Source: Caldifarciminota bacterium (GTDB lineage: Bacteria > Hydrothermota > Tepidihabitantia > SM23-42). Taken from it: DNA of 39,208 nt. Position numbers and translations under genes: made by a program. Location: the NCBI GenBank assembly GCA_020355325.1, contig CP070664.1, positions 1,560,139 through 1,599,346 on the forward strand. The letters run 5' to 3'. Within the stretch, counting starts at the first letter, position 1. Each line of letters opens with the position of its first letter. This document shows positions 6,019 through 14,076 of the stretch, piece by piece. Below the pieces are notes generated by a model. That model searched no databases. It was not told where the DNA came from and saw only the letters and a list, made by a program, of their open reading frames with translations.

Positions 6019-8100
6019 TTATTCTTCAGTAATGGTACTCATTTTTTCAGTTGCTTTACCCTTTAATGTCGGTGATTCGGCTATCATATTTGCCTGTATG
6101 TAGTAGTCCACTGCACTCTTTTTATCACCGAGAAAAATTGATGCATCCCCGGCAAGAATCAAGGCTTTTGCTGCCTCATCTCGTCTTTGCCTAAAGCTCT
6201 CACCAGCGCGAACAAAGTTCGTGCGAGCATTTTCATAATCGTCAATTTCAAAATAGGTGTTACCAATCTCGAGATATACCTCAGGTTTTTCTCCGACCTT
6301 TTTCATTAAGTCTTCTAAGACAGTTATCGCCTTTTGATAATCACCTTGTTTTTTATACGCCTTCGACTTTAATGTGTAGGCATCGAACAAGAAGACCGAT
6401 GCTGGAAAGTCTGTAATAAGTTTATCGATCATTGTTTCAGCTTCTTTATGTTGCCCTAATACATCATATATCTTTGCTACTTCCAACATTGCCTTCTCGC
6501 GATACGTATCAAAATTGAGTAATAAATTATAATAATAGAGTGCCGAATCATAGTTTGATTCCTCGAAATAGATACTTCCTAATTCGTTGGCAGCATATGA
6601 ATAGTACTCTTCGGCATCCCTATTTTGCAATAGATAGTGAAAAGAGTTTTTCATTTCGTTGATATTTCCTGTTCTCCGACTGACACGAGCTCGCTCGATC
6701 AGCGCTTCATGTATCAACGGGGTATCGGGATAATCGTGAATGAGGTTATTGAGTTCAGCAAGAGCCTGATTGTAGTATTTTCTATCGAATAGCATTTTCG
6801 CAATACGCAGGCGCGTTTTTGGAACTAATGTCGACCGTGGATTTTGTTCGACAAATTTCCGCAATGCACTAATTAATGAAGAATAGCGTCCGAGATAATA
6901 GAGTGTTTCATAGATTTTCAATGAAGTCTCCTCTTCGATGCTCGACGCTGGTCGGTAGTGCTTGACGCTCCGATACGCATCTAAAGCGTTTTTGTAATCC
7001 TTGAGTGTAAAGTAGGTATCTCCGATCTTCTTTAGTGCCGACGCAGCATAGACTGAGTGGGGATGGTACTCAACGAGTTCTTTCCAGAATTCAACTGCAT
7101 GGCTATACTCTTTTCGCGCAAAGTTGATAGACGCAAGAATGTAGATTGCCCTGTCGCCATGACTGGAGTGCGGAAACATCTCGCGGTGCCGGAGCAATGT
7201 TCGCTCAGCATTTCCCCACTGGCCGAGGAAAAAGTCTGTTCGCCCTTTATAGAAGAGGTACTCATCAATCGAATCGGGCAGCAATCCAAAATAAAGTGCG
7301 GCTGAATCGTGTTTGGCGTTGCTAAAATAAACTTTACCCAATAAAAAGAGGGCGGCATCGCTGGTCATGATTGATAAATAGTTTTTAAGATACGCTTGAG
7401 CCTTCGCATAATTTTTTAGCGAAAAGCAGATGGTGGCAGCTTCAAGCATGCATCGGCCAATAATCTGTTTATTGGTGCTGTAATTAATGACCGAATCGAG
7501 CAAGACAAGACTCTTTTTATATTCACCTATTTTTGTATAAGAAAGTGCAAGCCCGGTTTCTCTGTATCCAAATAAATTTTCTATTTCTTCATAGAGCGTA
7601 ATAGCATCGTCATAGAGACCTTGGTTGAATTTTTCCTGTGCCTCGATGAGTTGATTATAGCCGGCTATGTACGCAACGAGCCTGCGTTTATACTCTGAGT
7701 CGGGTACTAAATCGAAGTATCGGAGTGCTTCTTCGATTTTATTTTGTTTTAGTTTGACTAAACCGAGATAGTAGTACGGCTGCCACAACGTCTTATCTTT
7801 TTTCAAGAGTGAATGGAAGTGTTCTTCTGCTTCATCATAGAGACCACGTTGATACTGTGCAATACCAAGGTAGTAGTCTACCTCAGTTTTTTTACGCGGT
7901 ACATTCTTAAATAAATTTACACACTCGTCAACATTTCCGCTCGCCAACGCACAGATTGCTGCATTGTAGTAGACTTCGTATGACGGTGTCGTTGATAGAA
8001 ATACTCGGTAATACCTCAGTGCCTCATCGAAAATGACCTGACGGCAATAGTCCTTTGCAGGAAGTACCGTGATGAGTAATAGTATTACAACACTACTCAA
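6019..8100 (-). CDS. Large exported tetratricopeptide-repeat protein
   Basis: A 693-residue protein built almost entirely of TPR-like helix pairs, with motifs such as ALRYYRVFL, YNAAICALASGN, AIYILASINFARKEY and EIGNTYFEIDDYENA. A hydrophobic N-terminus (residues 1-15, ending L-P-A) is a probable signal peptide, placing it in the periplasm or at the outer membrane. It starts at a TTG (8100-8098), supported by GGAGG 6 nt upstream. The start overlaps the end of the lipoprotein gene by 8 nt. Long TPR proteins of this style often act in envelope assembly or gliding/secretion; that role is inference. Confidence 0.8.
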   Translation of the reverse strand: MSSVVILLLITVLPAKDYCRQVIFDEALRYYRVFLSTTPSYEVYYNAAICALASGNVDECVNLFKNVPRKKTEVDYYLGIAQYQRGLYDEAEEHFHSLLKKDKTLWQPYYYLGLVKLKQNKIEEALRYFDLVPDSEYKRRLVAYIAGYNQLIEAQEKFNQGLYDDAITLYEEIENLFGYRETGLALSYTKIGEYKKSLVLLDSVINYSTNKQIIGRCMLEAATICFSLKNYAKAQAYLKNYLSIMTSDAALFLLGKVYFSNAKHDSAALYFGLLPDSIDEYLFYKGRTDFFLGQWGNAERTLLRHREMFPHSSHGDRAIYILASINFARKEYSHAVEFWKELVEYHPHSVYAASALKKIGDTYFTLKDYKNALDAYRSVKHYRPASSIEEETSLKIYETLYYLGRYSSLISALRKFVEQNPRSTLVPKTRLRIAKMLFDRKYYNQALAELNNLIHDYPDTPLIHEALIERARVSRRTGNINEMKNSFHYLLQNRDAEEYYSYAANELGSIYFEESNYDSALYYYNLLLNFDTYREKAMLEVAKIYDVLGQHKEAETMIDKLITDFPASVFLFDAYTLKSKAYKKQGDYQKAITVLEDLMKKVGEKPEVYLEIGNTYFEIDDYENARTNFVRAGESFRQRRDEAAKALILAGDASIFLGDKKSAVDYYIQANMIAESPTLKGKATEKMSTITEE

Positions 8101-8515
8101 GAGGAACCTCCGCGGTAAATACTTTTAGTAATTTTTTGGTATGCATATCAAATACAAATTGTATTTGATAACCCGCATACAGCGGATGGTCTGGTATGCG
8201 TGCAAAGTACCTGAGTATCAAGCAACTTTTTTCTCTATCGACTGCAGCGAATTTAAATCGGTAGGATAGCTCATACTCGACTGAAAAGAAATTTTTTGTT
8301 ATGAACGGTAAAAGATCGATGTTTTTTTCAATGTCCAAGCGAAGTGAGGTGACCAGCTCTTTATAGTCACCTCCTTGTCCCATATACACTGGCGTACCAC
8401 GATAGGTATCTTTCTCCACGATGTCGAAATTACCCTCACGTATTTTTTTGAACTCATCTGCGTGCCGGCATGAAATCATTACGAGGAAGGCAACAATTAT
8501 GCATTTTTTTATCAT
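8093..8515 (-). CDS. Small putative lipoprotein, unknown function
   Basis: A 140-residue product from the ATG at 8515. Its N-terminus M-I-K-K-C-I-I-V-A-F-L-V-M-I-S-C looks like a lipoprotein signal with Cys16 as the acylated residue, although the lipobox is not perfect. The mature part is mixed alpha/beta without recognised motifs. An upstream in-frame ATG at 8554 overlaps the recombinase stop as ATGA and would add 13 residues; coupling favours that start, the signal peptide favours 8515. It sits between the recombinase and the TPR protein, which suggests it partners the TPR protein at the envelope. Confidence 0.65.
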   Translation of the reverse strand: MIKKCIIVAFLVMISCRHADEFKKIREGNFDIVEKDTYRGTPVYMGQGGDYKELVTSLRLDIEKNIDLLPFITKNFFSVEYELSYRFKFAAVDREKSCLILRYFARIPDHPLYAGYQIQFVFDMHTKKLLKVFTAEVPLE

Positions 8516-8550
8516 ACTGCTATCCGTCGTCCCATATCTGTTATCTGTAT

Positions 8551-9426
8551 TCATTCTGCTCGCGGATGTGCCTTGCCATAAATCTCTTTTAAGCGTTTTG
8601 TTGTCAGGTGTGTATAAATTTGAACGGTCGACAGCGAAGCATGACCCAAAAGTTCTTGGACAGCCCTCAAATCAGCGCCGTTTTCCAAAAGATGTGTAGC
8701 AAAACTGTGTCGTAATATATGGGGATTCGTTCCCTGTGCCCGAGCAACCTTGATGAGGTATTTCCGAACAATGCGCTGAAGTGACCGTGTTGTAAGACGT
8801 TTCCCCCGATAATTGAGAAATAGTGATGGCGTCATGTAATGCCCCTTCGTCGATTGTCTGGCATCGAGATATTTTTTAATTGCTTCTTTCGCCTTTTCAC
8901 CGAGCGGGACAATTCTTTCTTTATCACCCTTTCCCCGAATTTTAACTTCATTACGATTGACGTCTACATCACTGAGATTGAGACCAACCAATTCACTGGC
9001 ACGGAGTCCGCAGGAATAGAGCGTTTCCATGATAGCGCGATCGCGCATATCATTTATTTCTAAACCTTCTTCTATTTGTCGATAGGTCAGGAAACCTGGT
9101 AGATGTTTTTTTACTCGAGGTGTCTTTATCGTATCGGTCGGACTCTCAGTAATGCATCCCATTTTTCTCAAGGCTTTAAAAAAGGATTTGAGCGTAGATA
9201 CTTTTCGTGCAACACTCCGAGTATTCATTCCGTATTTTAATAAGAACCCTATGTAGAGAGAAATAACGCTGCTGTCGACCGTCGTTTCACTGTTGTCTCG
9301 GAGGAAATCGAAGAAACACTCAAGATCCTTGCGATATGCCCTCAGTGTATGACGAGAGTAGTTTTTCTCTTTTTCGAGGTATGACATAAATGTCTCGACT
9401 CTGCTGAATAAATATTCTCTATCCAT
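8551..9426 (-). CDS. Tyrosine recombinase XerC/XerD
   Basis: A 291-residue Xer-type recombinase that resolves chromosome dimers at dif. An N-terminal SAM-like DNA-binding domain (about residues 1-90) precedes the catalytic domain, with R142 (CGLRASELVGL), K166 (GKGDKER), H236 and R239 (HILRHSFATHLL), H262 (LGHASLSTVQIYTH) and nucleophile Y271. All catalytic residues are present, and length is typical of XerD/XerC rather than phage integrases. It is the first gene of a three-gene operon and its promoter lies 10 nt from the ATG. I cannot tell XerC from XerD by eye. Confidence 0.93.
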   Translation of the reverse strand: MDREYLFSRVETFMSYLEKEKNYSRHTLRAYRKDLECFFDFLRDNSETTVDSSVISLYIGFLLKYGMNTRSVARKVSTLKSFFKALRKMGCITESPTDTIKTPRVKKHLPGFLTYRQIEEGLEINDMRDRAIMETLYSCGLRASELVGLNLSDVDVNRNEVKIRGKGDKERIVPLGEKAKEAIKKYLDARQSTKGHYMTPSLFLNYRGKRLTTRSLQRIVRKYLIKVARAQGTNPHILRHSFATHLLENGADLRAVQELLGHASLSTVQIYTHLTTKRLKEIYGKAHPRAE

Positions 9427-9436
9427 CGGCTACATT

Positions 9437-9465
9437 AGTCTAACGCAAATGACACTTTTTGTCAA
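9437..9465 (-). promoter_or_regulatory. Promoter of the xer-lipoprotein-TPR operon
   Basis: Minus strand: TTGACA (9465-9460), 17 nt, TAGACT (9442-9437). The predicted start is 3-4 nt before the ATG at 9426, leaving essentially no leader. A possible divergent promoter, TTGACT (9474-9479), 16 nt, TATCAT (9496-9501), faces the Lrp-domain gene but would start inside its AGGAGG site, so I trust it less. Confidence 0.55.
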
Positions 9466-9517
9466 TGTTTTTCTTGACTATTCTTGCGAAATCGTTATCA
9501 TTACACAGGAGGTTTTT

Positions 9518-9760
9518 ATGGCGGTTGCCGCATATCTCTTTATCAACACGGACACTGCTCATGAGCAGGAGGTGGTGAATATCTTGAGGACGATTGAGGG
9601 TGTGAAGCAAGCTCATATCGTCACGGGACTCCATGATGTTATCTGTTATATTGAGGGTGAGAGCCTCAGTGAAGTTAAAAGCATCATTATTGAAAAAATA
9701 CGAGGTATTCCAGGGATTCAGCGTACGGTAACCTGCTTTGCCCTCGATGCAGGAACGTAA
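9518..9760 (+). CDS. Stand-alone Lrp/AsnC ligand-binding (RAM) domain protein
   Basis: An 80-residue protein with the beta-alpha-beta-beta-alpha-beta pattern of the Lrp/AsnC effector domain: A-A-Y-L-F-I-N-T, E-V-V-N-I-L-R-T-I-E-G-V, A-H-I-V-T-G-L-H-D-V-I-C-Y-I and the late I-R-G-I-P-G-I-Q-R-T. No helix-turn-helix is present. Such single-domain proteins oligomerise and bind amino acids, and probably modulate partners. The start at 9518 has a perfect AGGAGG 5 nt upstream; the longer frame from 9449 is not supported. Confidence 0.85.
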   Translation: MAVAAYLFINTDTAHEQEVVNILRTIEGVKQAHIVTGLHDVICYIEGESLSEVKSIIIEKIRGIPGIQRTVTCFALDAGT

Positions 9761-9787
9761 ATACGATTCTTTTTTTCTACTGATTTT

Positions 9788-10762
9788 TTATTGATATTCA
9801 GCGAGTTTCTGTTTTAAATAATCTATTCGTTTGACGGGCATCGGATCGATGCCCGTTTTGATTGCGAGATGATAACTCATGAAATCACCCAGCATTATCG
9901 TCCAAAAGATACGCTGTACATCATCGTGACCGCGTGGGTGTACGTCAATACTATTACTTATGTTTCCTTGTATGATCTGTTTCACAACCCCAACCCGTAG
10001 CTTATTTCGTGGATGTGCTCGAGGGTCATTGAGGAAGATGACGACGAGCTTATCATTCAGCGCTTCGGGCCTTCCTAGTCCGACGATTTCATTGTGATTC
10101 ATTTCGGGAATGATATTAATATGCGCCAATACTTTTGAATTCTCATTTAATTGACACCGCCAGCGATTGGCAACTGGAGCGAAGCGCTGCGAGTTGGTAT
10201 AGATTACTGCCAATTTGTTAACGAAACGTTCGGACAGTTGTTCTGCTTCTCGTTCTAGTTTGTCCCTTTCGCTTTTGAGAAATGTGCTCAGTGCAGCGAG
10301 TTGTTCTTTTGGATTTTTTTTGATGATACGAAATGTATAGAGAGTGAGTGGCAACGGCGCGAAGAGGTATCCCAAGGCACCTCGCGGTGGCAGCCCGCCG
10401 CGAACCTTAATCTTGAGTTCAGCCTTTTTCTTGAGGAGTTTACCGTTGGACGAAATGAAGACCATGCGCGCCTTCCGTCTTGCGAGTATTCTGTAATTAT
10501 GTAGTGTTTCTTCGGTATTGCCAGAATAACTGATTAAAATGGCGAGCGTTTTATTGTCGATATAGTCGGGAATTGAATAGTCTTTATTGGAGACGATGCG
10601 AATCTCGGGGTACAATGCAGCAAGAATTTCACCGCTGATTCCCGAACCTCCCATACCACATATACATACGATGCCGCATTTTATCTTTTTCGGAACATAA
10701 TGGGGGAATACATTGATCGCTTCAGCGATTTGATCTGGCAGCGAATATATGATATTCCTCAT
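9788..10762 (-). CDS. Bifunctional phosphoglucose/phosphomannose isomerase
   Basis: A 324-residue SIS-fold isomerase that interconverts glucose-6-phosphate or mannose-6-phosphate with fructose-6-phosphate. Motifs are GMGGSGISG (36-44), SYSGNTEET (79-87) for the sugar phosphate, Q-L-N-E-N-S-K and E-M-N-H-N-E-I-V-G (C-terminal catalytic region). This matches the archaeal/bacterial PGI/PMI family rather than classical Pgi. It is the last gene of the PTS operon, overlapping the EI stop by 4 nt (ATGA), so hexose phosphates delivered by the PTS can enter glycolysis directly. Confidence 0.92.
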   Translation of the reverse strand: MRNIIYSLPDQIAEAINVFPHYVPKKIKCGIVCICGMGGSGISGEILAALYPEIRIVSNKDYSIPDYIDNKTLAILISYSGNTEETLHNYRILARRKARMVFISSNGKLLKKKAELKIKVRGGLPPRGALGYLFAPLPLTLYTFRIIKKNPKEQLAALSTFLKSERDKLEREAEQLSERFVNKLAVIYTNSQRFAPVANRWRCQLNENSKVLAHINIIPEMNHNEIVGLGRPEALNDKLVVIFLNDPRAHPRNKLRVGVVKQIIQGNISNSIDVHPRGHDDVQRIFWTIMLGDFMSYHLAIKTGIDPMPVKRIDYLKQKLAEYQ

Positions 10763-12510
10763 TTTATTACCTGCTCGACACCAGGGAACGTTTTACGAAT
10801 CGCCCTGCGCAAAAACCGTTTAACCTCAAGCGCGGTTCTGTATCCTAACGCATCGTGTGCGATCTTTTCACACTCGGGGATAGTGATTGAACGCAGAACT
10901 AACTTTGCCCGTGGGATAGAAGCCGGATTCATCGATAGTTCATCGATTCCGAAGCCCAGGAGCAGAGGAATTGCCAGCGGATCAGCAGCCAACTCACCAC
11001 ATAATCCAACCCAAATATGTGCATCGTGTCCTGCGTCGATGACTCGTTTAATTAAATTGAGCACCGCAGGATGAAAGTGGTCGAACAGTTTACTCACACG
11101 TTCATTACCACGGTCAACAGCGAGCGTGTATTGGGTCAATTCATTTGACCCAATACTGAAAAAGTCTACCTGGGAGGTAAGATGGCTACTCAAGAGGGCA
11201 GCCGATGGTGTCTCTATCATGATACCAACTTGAATATCTTCATCAAATTCTATCTTCTTTGATTTTAGCTCTTTCTTCACTTTGTCGAAAATCAGATTTA
11301 CCCGTTTTATTTCCTCGTAGGTCGAAATCATTGGATACATGATCTTTACATTTCTATTAGCCGAAGCCCGAAGTATAGCGCGCAGCTGAATCTTGAGAAA
11401 ATCCCAATTATCGAGACAGACTCTAATTGCCCGCCAGCCGAGGAATGGATTTGCCTCATGATAATGAGAGACAATTTTATCACCGCCAAGGTCGAATGTT
11501 CGAATAATGACTGGATGGGGTTTCATTCTTTGAGCGAGAGCATTATATACCCGAAACTGTTCTTCTTCAGAAGGATTGCCGCGCCGCGTGAGATAGAGAA
11601 ACTCGGTCCTGAATAAACCAATCCCTACCGCCCCGTATTTTTTTGCATGGGCAAATTCGGCAAAGAATTCAATATTGGCAGAGATGTCAATATACTTGCC
11701 ATCATGTGTTTTCGGGGGCAGTTCGCAGTAGGGGGAAAGTGCCTCCTCAAGTTCACGTTCTTTCTTTTTTGCCACTTCATAGAAATGGATACGTCCACGA
11801 CTTGGATTCTTGATCAAAATGCCACGGTCACCATCAATGAGCACGGTCTCGCTATTCTTAATCTTGCCCATCAACCCCTCGACGCCTAAGACCGCGGGAA
11901 TTTCCAATGCCCGGGCAGTGATCGCGGTGTGTGATGTACGACCTCCACCTTCAGTCACAATTCCTAACACATTATTTGGGTCTATCAATGCGGCCTCGGA
12001 CGGAGGTATGTCGTGAGCAGCGATAATAGTTCCAGGTGGGACGTCAACGACAGAACTATGGGTGAGACCAAGAAGGTTTCTCAGGACCCTCATGCCCACG
12101 TCCCAAATATCTGCAACCCTTTCACTGAGGTACTGGTCTTTACTCTCGCCGAGTTTTGATGCATAATCATTAATGACCTGATGGTAGATATACTCGGCAT
12201 TCTTCTTTTCCTCAATAATTCTCTTTTTAACTGTTTCAATAATCGTTCTGTCTTCGAGCATCATAATTTGGGCATCAAGAAATTGGGCAAAGTCACCGCC
12301 AATTTCTTTATTAATAAGTTCTTTAATATCCATTAATTCTTTTTTTGTTCTCTCGACGGCCTTTTCGAAGCGTGCAGTTTCATCCTCCAGATAGACCGAG
12401 AGAATAGGAGTTTGAAAGACTTGGATACTATTTGTTTCATAGATGAATACCGTTCCCTGAGCAATACCTTCGGAAACGGCGATGCCTTTTAATATTTTTT
12501 CTTTTGCCAT
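10759..12510 (-). CDS. ptsI: PTS enzyme I (phosphoenolpyruvate-protein phosphotransferase)
   Basis: A 583-residue cytoplasmic enzyme that autophosphorylates from PEP and passes phosphate to HPr. The N-terminal phosphohistidine domain contains GGRTSHTAI with active-site H194. The PEP-binding barrel has GLFRTEFLY, GSNELTQYTLAVDR and a C-terminal GLCGELAADP with the catalytic cysteine. Length is normal (about 575). I start at the ATG at 12510, which overlaps the HPr stop as TAATG and has GGAAGG upstream; the upstream extension overlaps HPr and has no homology. The gene lies between HPr and the isomerase. Confidence 0.96.
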   Translation of the reverse strand: MAKEKILKGIAVSEGIAQGTVFIYETNSIQVFQTPILSVYLEDETARFEKAVERTKKELMDIKELINKEIGGDFAQFLDAQIMMLEDRTIIETVKKRIIEEKKNAEYIYHQVINDYASKLGESKDQYLSERVADIWDVGMRVLRNLLGLTHSSVVDVPPGTIIAAHDIPPSEAALIDPNNVLGIVTEGGGRTSHTAITARALEIPAVLGVEGLMGKIKNSETVLIDGDRGILIKNPSRGRIHFYEVAKKKERELEEALSPYCELPPKTHDGKYIDISANIEFFAEFAHAKKYGAVGIGLFRTEFLYLTRRGNPSEEEQFRVYNALAQRMKPHPVIIRTFDLGGDKIVSHYHEANPFLGWRAIRVCLDNWDFLKIQLRAILRASANRNVKIMYPMISTYEEIKRVNLIFDKVKKELKSKKIEFDEDIQVGIMIETPSAALLSSHLTSQVDFFSIGSNELTQYTLAVDRGNERVSKLFDHFHPAVLNLIKRVIDAGHDAHIWVGLCGELAADPLAIPLLLGFGIDELSMNPASIPRAKLVLRSITIPECEKIAHDALGYRTALEVKRFLRRAIRKTFPGVEQVIK

Positions 12511-12767
12511 TAGTCCTGTCCTTCCAAAATTTTTCTTAACGCCTTGAAGGCCTCTTTTTCGTCCTTTCCGATACACGTGAGGATAACCTTGCTCCCTTTT
12601 TCACAGGCGAGCGTCAGAATACCCATGATACTCTTGCCGCTGACCTCGATACCGTCTTTTGAAATTGTGATATCACTCTTGAACGTATCAGCGAGCTTTA
12701 CAAAACGTGATGCCGGTAGGGCATGGAGTCCATTTTCATTCAGTATTGTTATTTCTTCTTTCATCAT
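12510..12767 (-). CDS. ptsH: PTS phosphocarrier HPr, with Leu in place of Arg17
   Basis: An 85-residue HPr. Starting from the first of two ATGs gives canonical numbering: active-site H15 in N-G-L-H-A-L-P-A-S and S46 in G-K-S-I-M-G-I, the residue phosphorylated by HPr kinase in many bacteria. The nearly invariant Arg17 next to the active histidine is Leu (codon CTA); an Arg occurs only at position 21. Arg17 normally stabilises phospho-His15 and contacts partners, so phosphotransfer may differ here. The gene sits 2 nt after EIID and overlaps EI. Confidence 0.93.
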   Translation of the reverse strand: MMKEEITILNENGLHALPASRFVKLADTFKSDITISKDGIEVSGKSIMGILTLACEKGSKVILTCIGKDEKEAFKALRKILEGQD

Positions 12768-12769
12768 TG

Positions 12770-13459
12770 CTACACTACGGCAAAAACAATTATTATAAGG
12801 AGTACGATAAATAGCAACAGAAGTGCTGGGTGTCGTCTCAGGAGCATGACAGTAAATAGAATGGTCAGGGGAATGGCGAGGAGATAGCCAACCCGAAATG
12901 ATATGAGAGCACTCAAAAATCCACAAAACAGGGCACCAGAGATCTCAAATATTTGTTGAGCCATCTTAAATCGTCTTGCCTTTAATACATATATGACGTT
13001 CCATCCCATGGCGTAGCCGTCGAGGATTCCCTGTGCTCGATGATAGAGATGGAGAATATTATATATAACAAGAAAAACAAGTGGTCCAATGATGCCATAG
13101 TGTATTCCGAGCACAACCGCAATCAATAAGAGGGCAGGTCTGATGGTTTGCCAGAAGAGAAGGTCACCAGCAGAGGCAAAGCTCGTCTGTGCTACCGCGA
13201 CAAATTTCTTTATCTCTTCAGGAGGAGTCTGCTCATCGTATGCACGAATTGTTGCGCCTATGATATAAGAAGCCATGTAGGGATGGGTATTGAAAAATCC
13301 CCTGTGTGTTCGCATTATCTGGTTCTTTTTTTCTTTGCTTGTTCCGATAATAAGATTGAACAAAAACCCCATTCCTTGCATAGAGAAGAAAGACCATGAG
13401 GTCTGGATGAAGAAAGTCGAGAGCAGAATTTTTAAAAAACGGTCAATGCTAAGCCGCAT
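12770..13459 (-). CDS. PTS mannose-family membrane component EIID
   Basis: A 229-residue membrane protein with the EIID signature Q-T-S-W-S-F-F-S-M-Q-G-M-G-F near residue 20, then H-P-Y-M-A-S-Y-I-I-G and a C-terminal cluster of hydrophobic helices. Together with EIIC it forms the sugar channel of mannose/fructose/sorbose-type PTS. It is shorter than the usual 270-280, with a short N-terminus. I start at the ATG at 13459, 28 nt inside the end of EIIC; the frame upstream of that is the antisense-like overlap with EIIC and is not coding. Substrate cannot be fixed from sequence; mannose-type hexoses are likely. Confidence 0.9.
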   Translation of the reverse strand: MRLSIDRFLKILLSTFFIQTSWSFFSMQGMGFLFNLIIGTSKEKKNQIMRTHRGFFNTHPYMASYIIGATIRAYDEQTPPEEIKKFVAVAQTSFASAGDLLFWQTIRPALLLIAVVLGIHYGIIGPLVFLVIYNILHLYHRAQGILDGYAMGWNVIYVLKARRFKMAQQIFEISGALFCGFLSALISFRVGYLLAIPLTILFTVMLLRRHPALLLLFIVLLIIIVFAVV

Positions 13460-14076
13460 AAGGCACCTATAATTGTATACACGATAGTTGTCTTTTTCAC
13501 GAAAAGATAAATGCCATTCGCCAATCCGATGCTGACGCAGATGATTGTTGCTGATTCGCGCGATAGTTCGGGAAACAGAGCAGGGATGCTGATGCTGCTT
13601 GCAACAATAAAAATGGGCAGGAATAAGAAGAAGCCCCTGAGGAATGCTGTGACAAGGCCTGCGAGGTGGCACACCGAGAGGCAGTTTTCCTTTCTCATAA
13701 TGAGATGTGAGAGCTTCTCATTAAATCGTCGGGTGTATAGTTCCATAATACCCCCAATGATAGCGCCGAGAAGAGCGAGCACAAACGCTACAAAGAGGGC
13801 ATGACCCGCTGCGTTGAATGGTCGTATAAAGAAATAAGAACCGCAGCCGATGATCCCAGCGGCTTGGCCATCCGGTGGGATGACTCTCCCAATGGGTAAT
13901 CCCCCTAAAAAAATCAATTGAAGCATAGCACCAAGAAAAATACCACTCGCAAGATCGCCAAAGAGTGCGCCGATAATCATGCCGGATACGACGGGCTGCG
14001 AGATTCCAAATTCACCAAATGCATATTTGTCCAATATAATGACTGCGCCTATGAGGCTCAATACGAAGAGATTCAT
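13432..14076 (-). CDS. PTS mannose-family membrane component EIIC
   Basis: A 214-residue, highly hydrophobic protein with about six membrane helices and typical EIIC (sorbose-type) sequences: I-S-Q-P-V-V-S-G-M-I-I-G, G-A-M-L-Q-L-I-F-L-G-G-L-P-I-G and P-P-D-G-Q-A-A-G-I-I-G. It pairs with EIID in the inner membrane. It is slightly short for the family (about 250). It overlaps the GH57 stop by 4 nt (ATGA) and the EIID start by 28 nt. Confidence 0.88.
   Translation of the reverse strand: MNLFVLSLIGAVIILDKYAFGEFGISQPVVSGMIIGALFGDLASGIFLGAMLQLIFLGGLPIGRVIPPDGQAAGIIGCGSYFFIRPFNAAGHALFVAFVLALLGAIIGGIMELYTRRFNEKLSHLIMRKENCLSVCHLAGLVTAFLRGFFLFLPIFIVASSISIPALFPELSRESATIICVSIGLANGIYLFVKKTTIVYTIIGALCGLALTVF

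Noticed and set aside
8551-9426. Phage or integron integrase
   Set aside because: Length, motif spacing and housekeeping operon context fit Xer; no att sites or phage genes are nearby.
9474-9501. Promoter of the Lrp-domain gene
   Set aside because: The boxes (TTGACT, 16 nt, TATCAT) look acceptable, but the predicted start falls inside the gene's AGGAGG site, so I do not list it as a separate feature.
12770-13672. Long N-terminal extension of EIID
   Set aside because: The 71 extra residues overlap the EIIC gene out of frame and have no membrane or EIID character; the ATG at 13459 is preferred.
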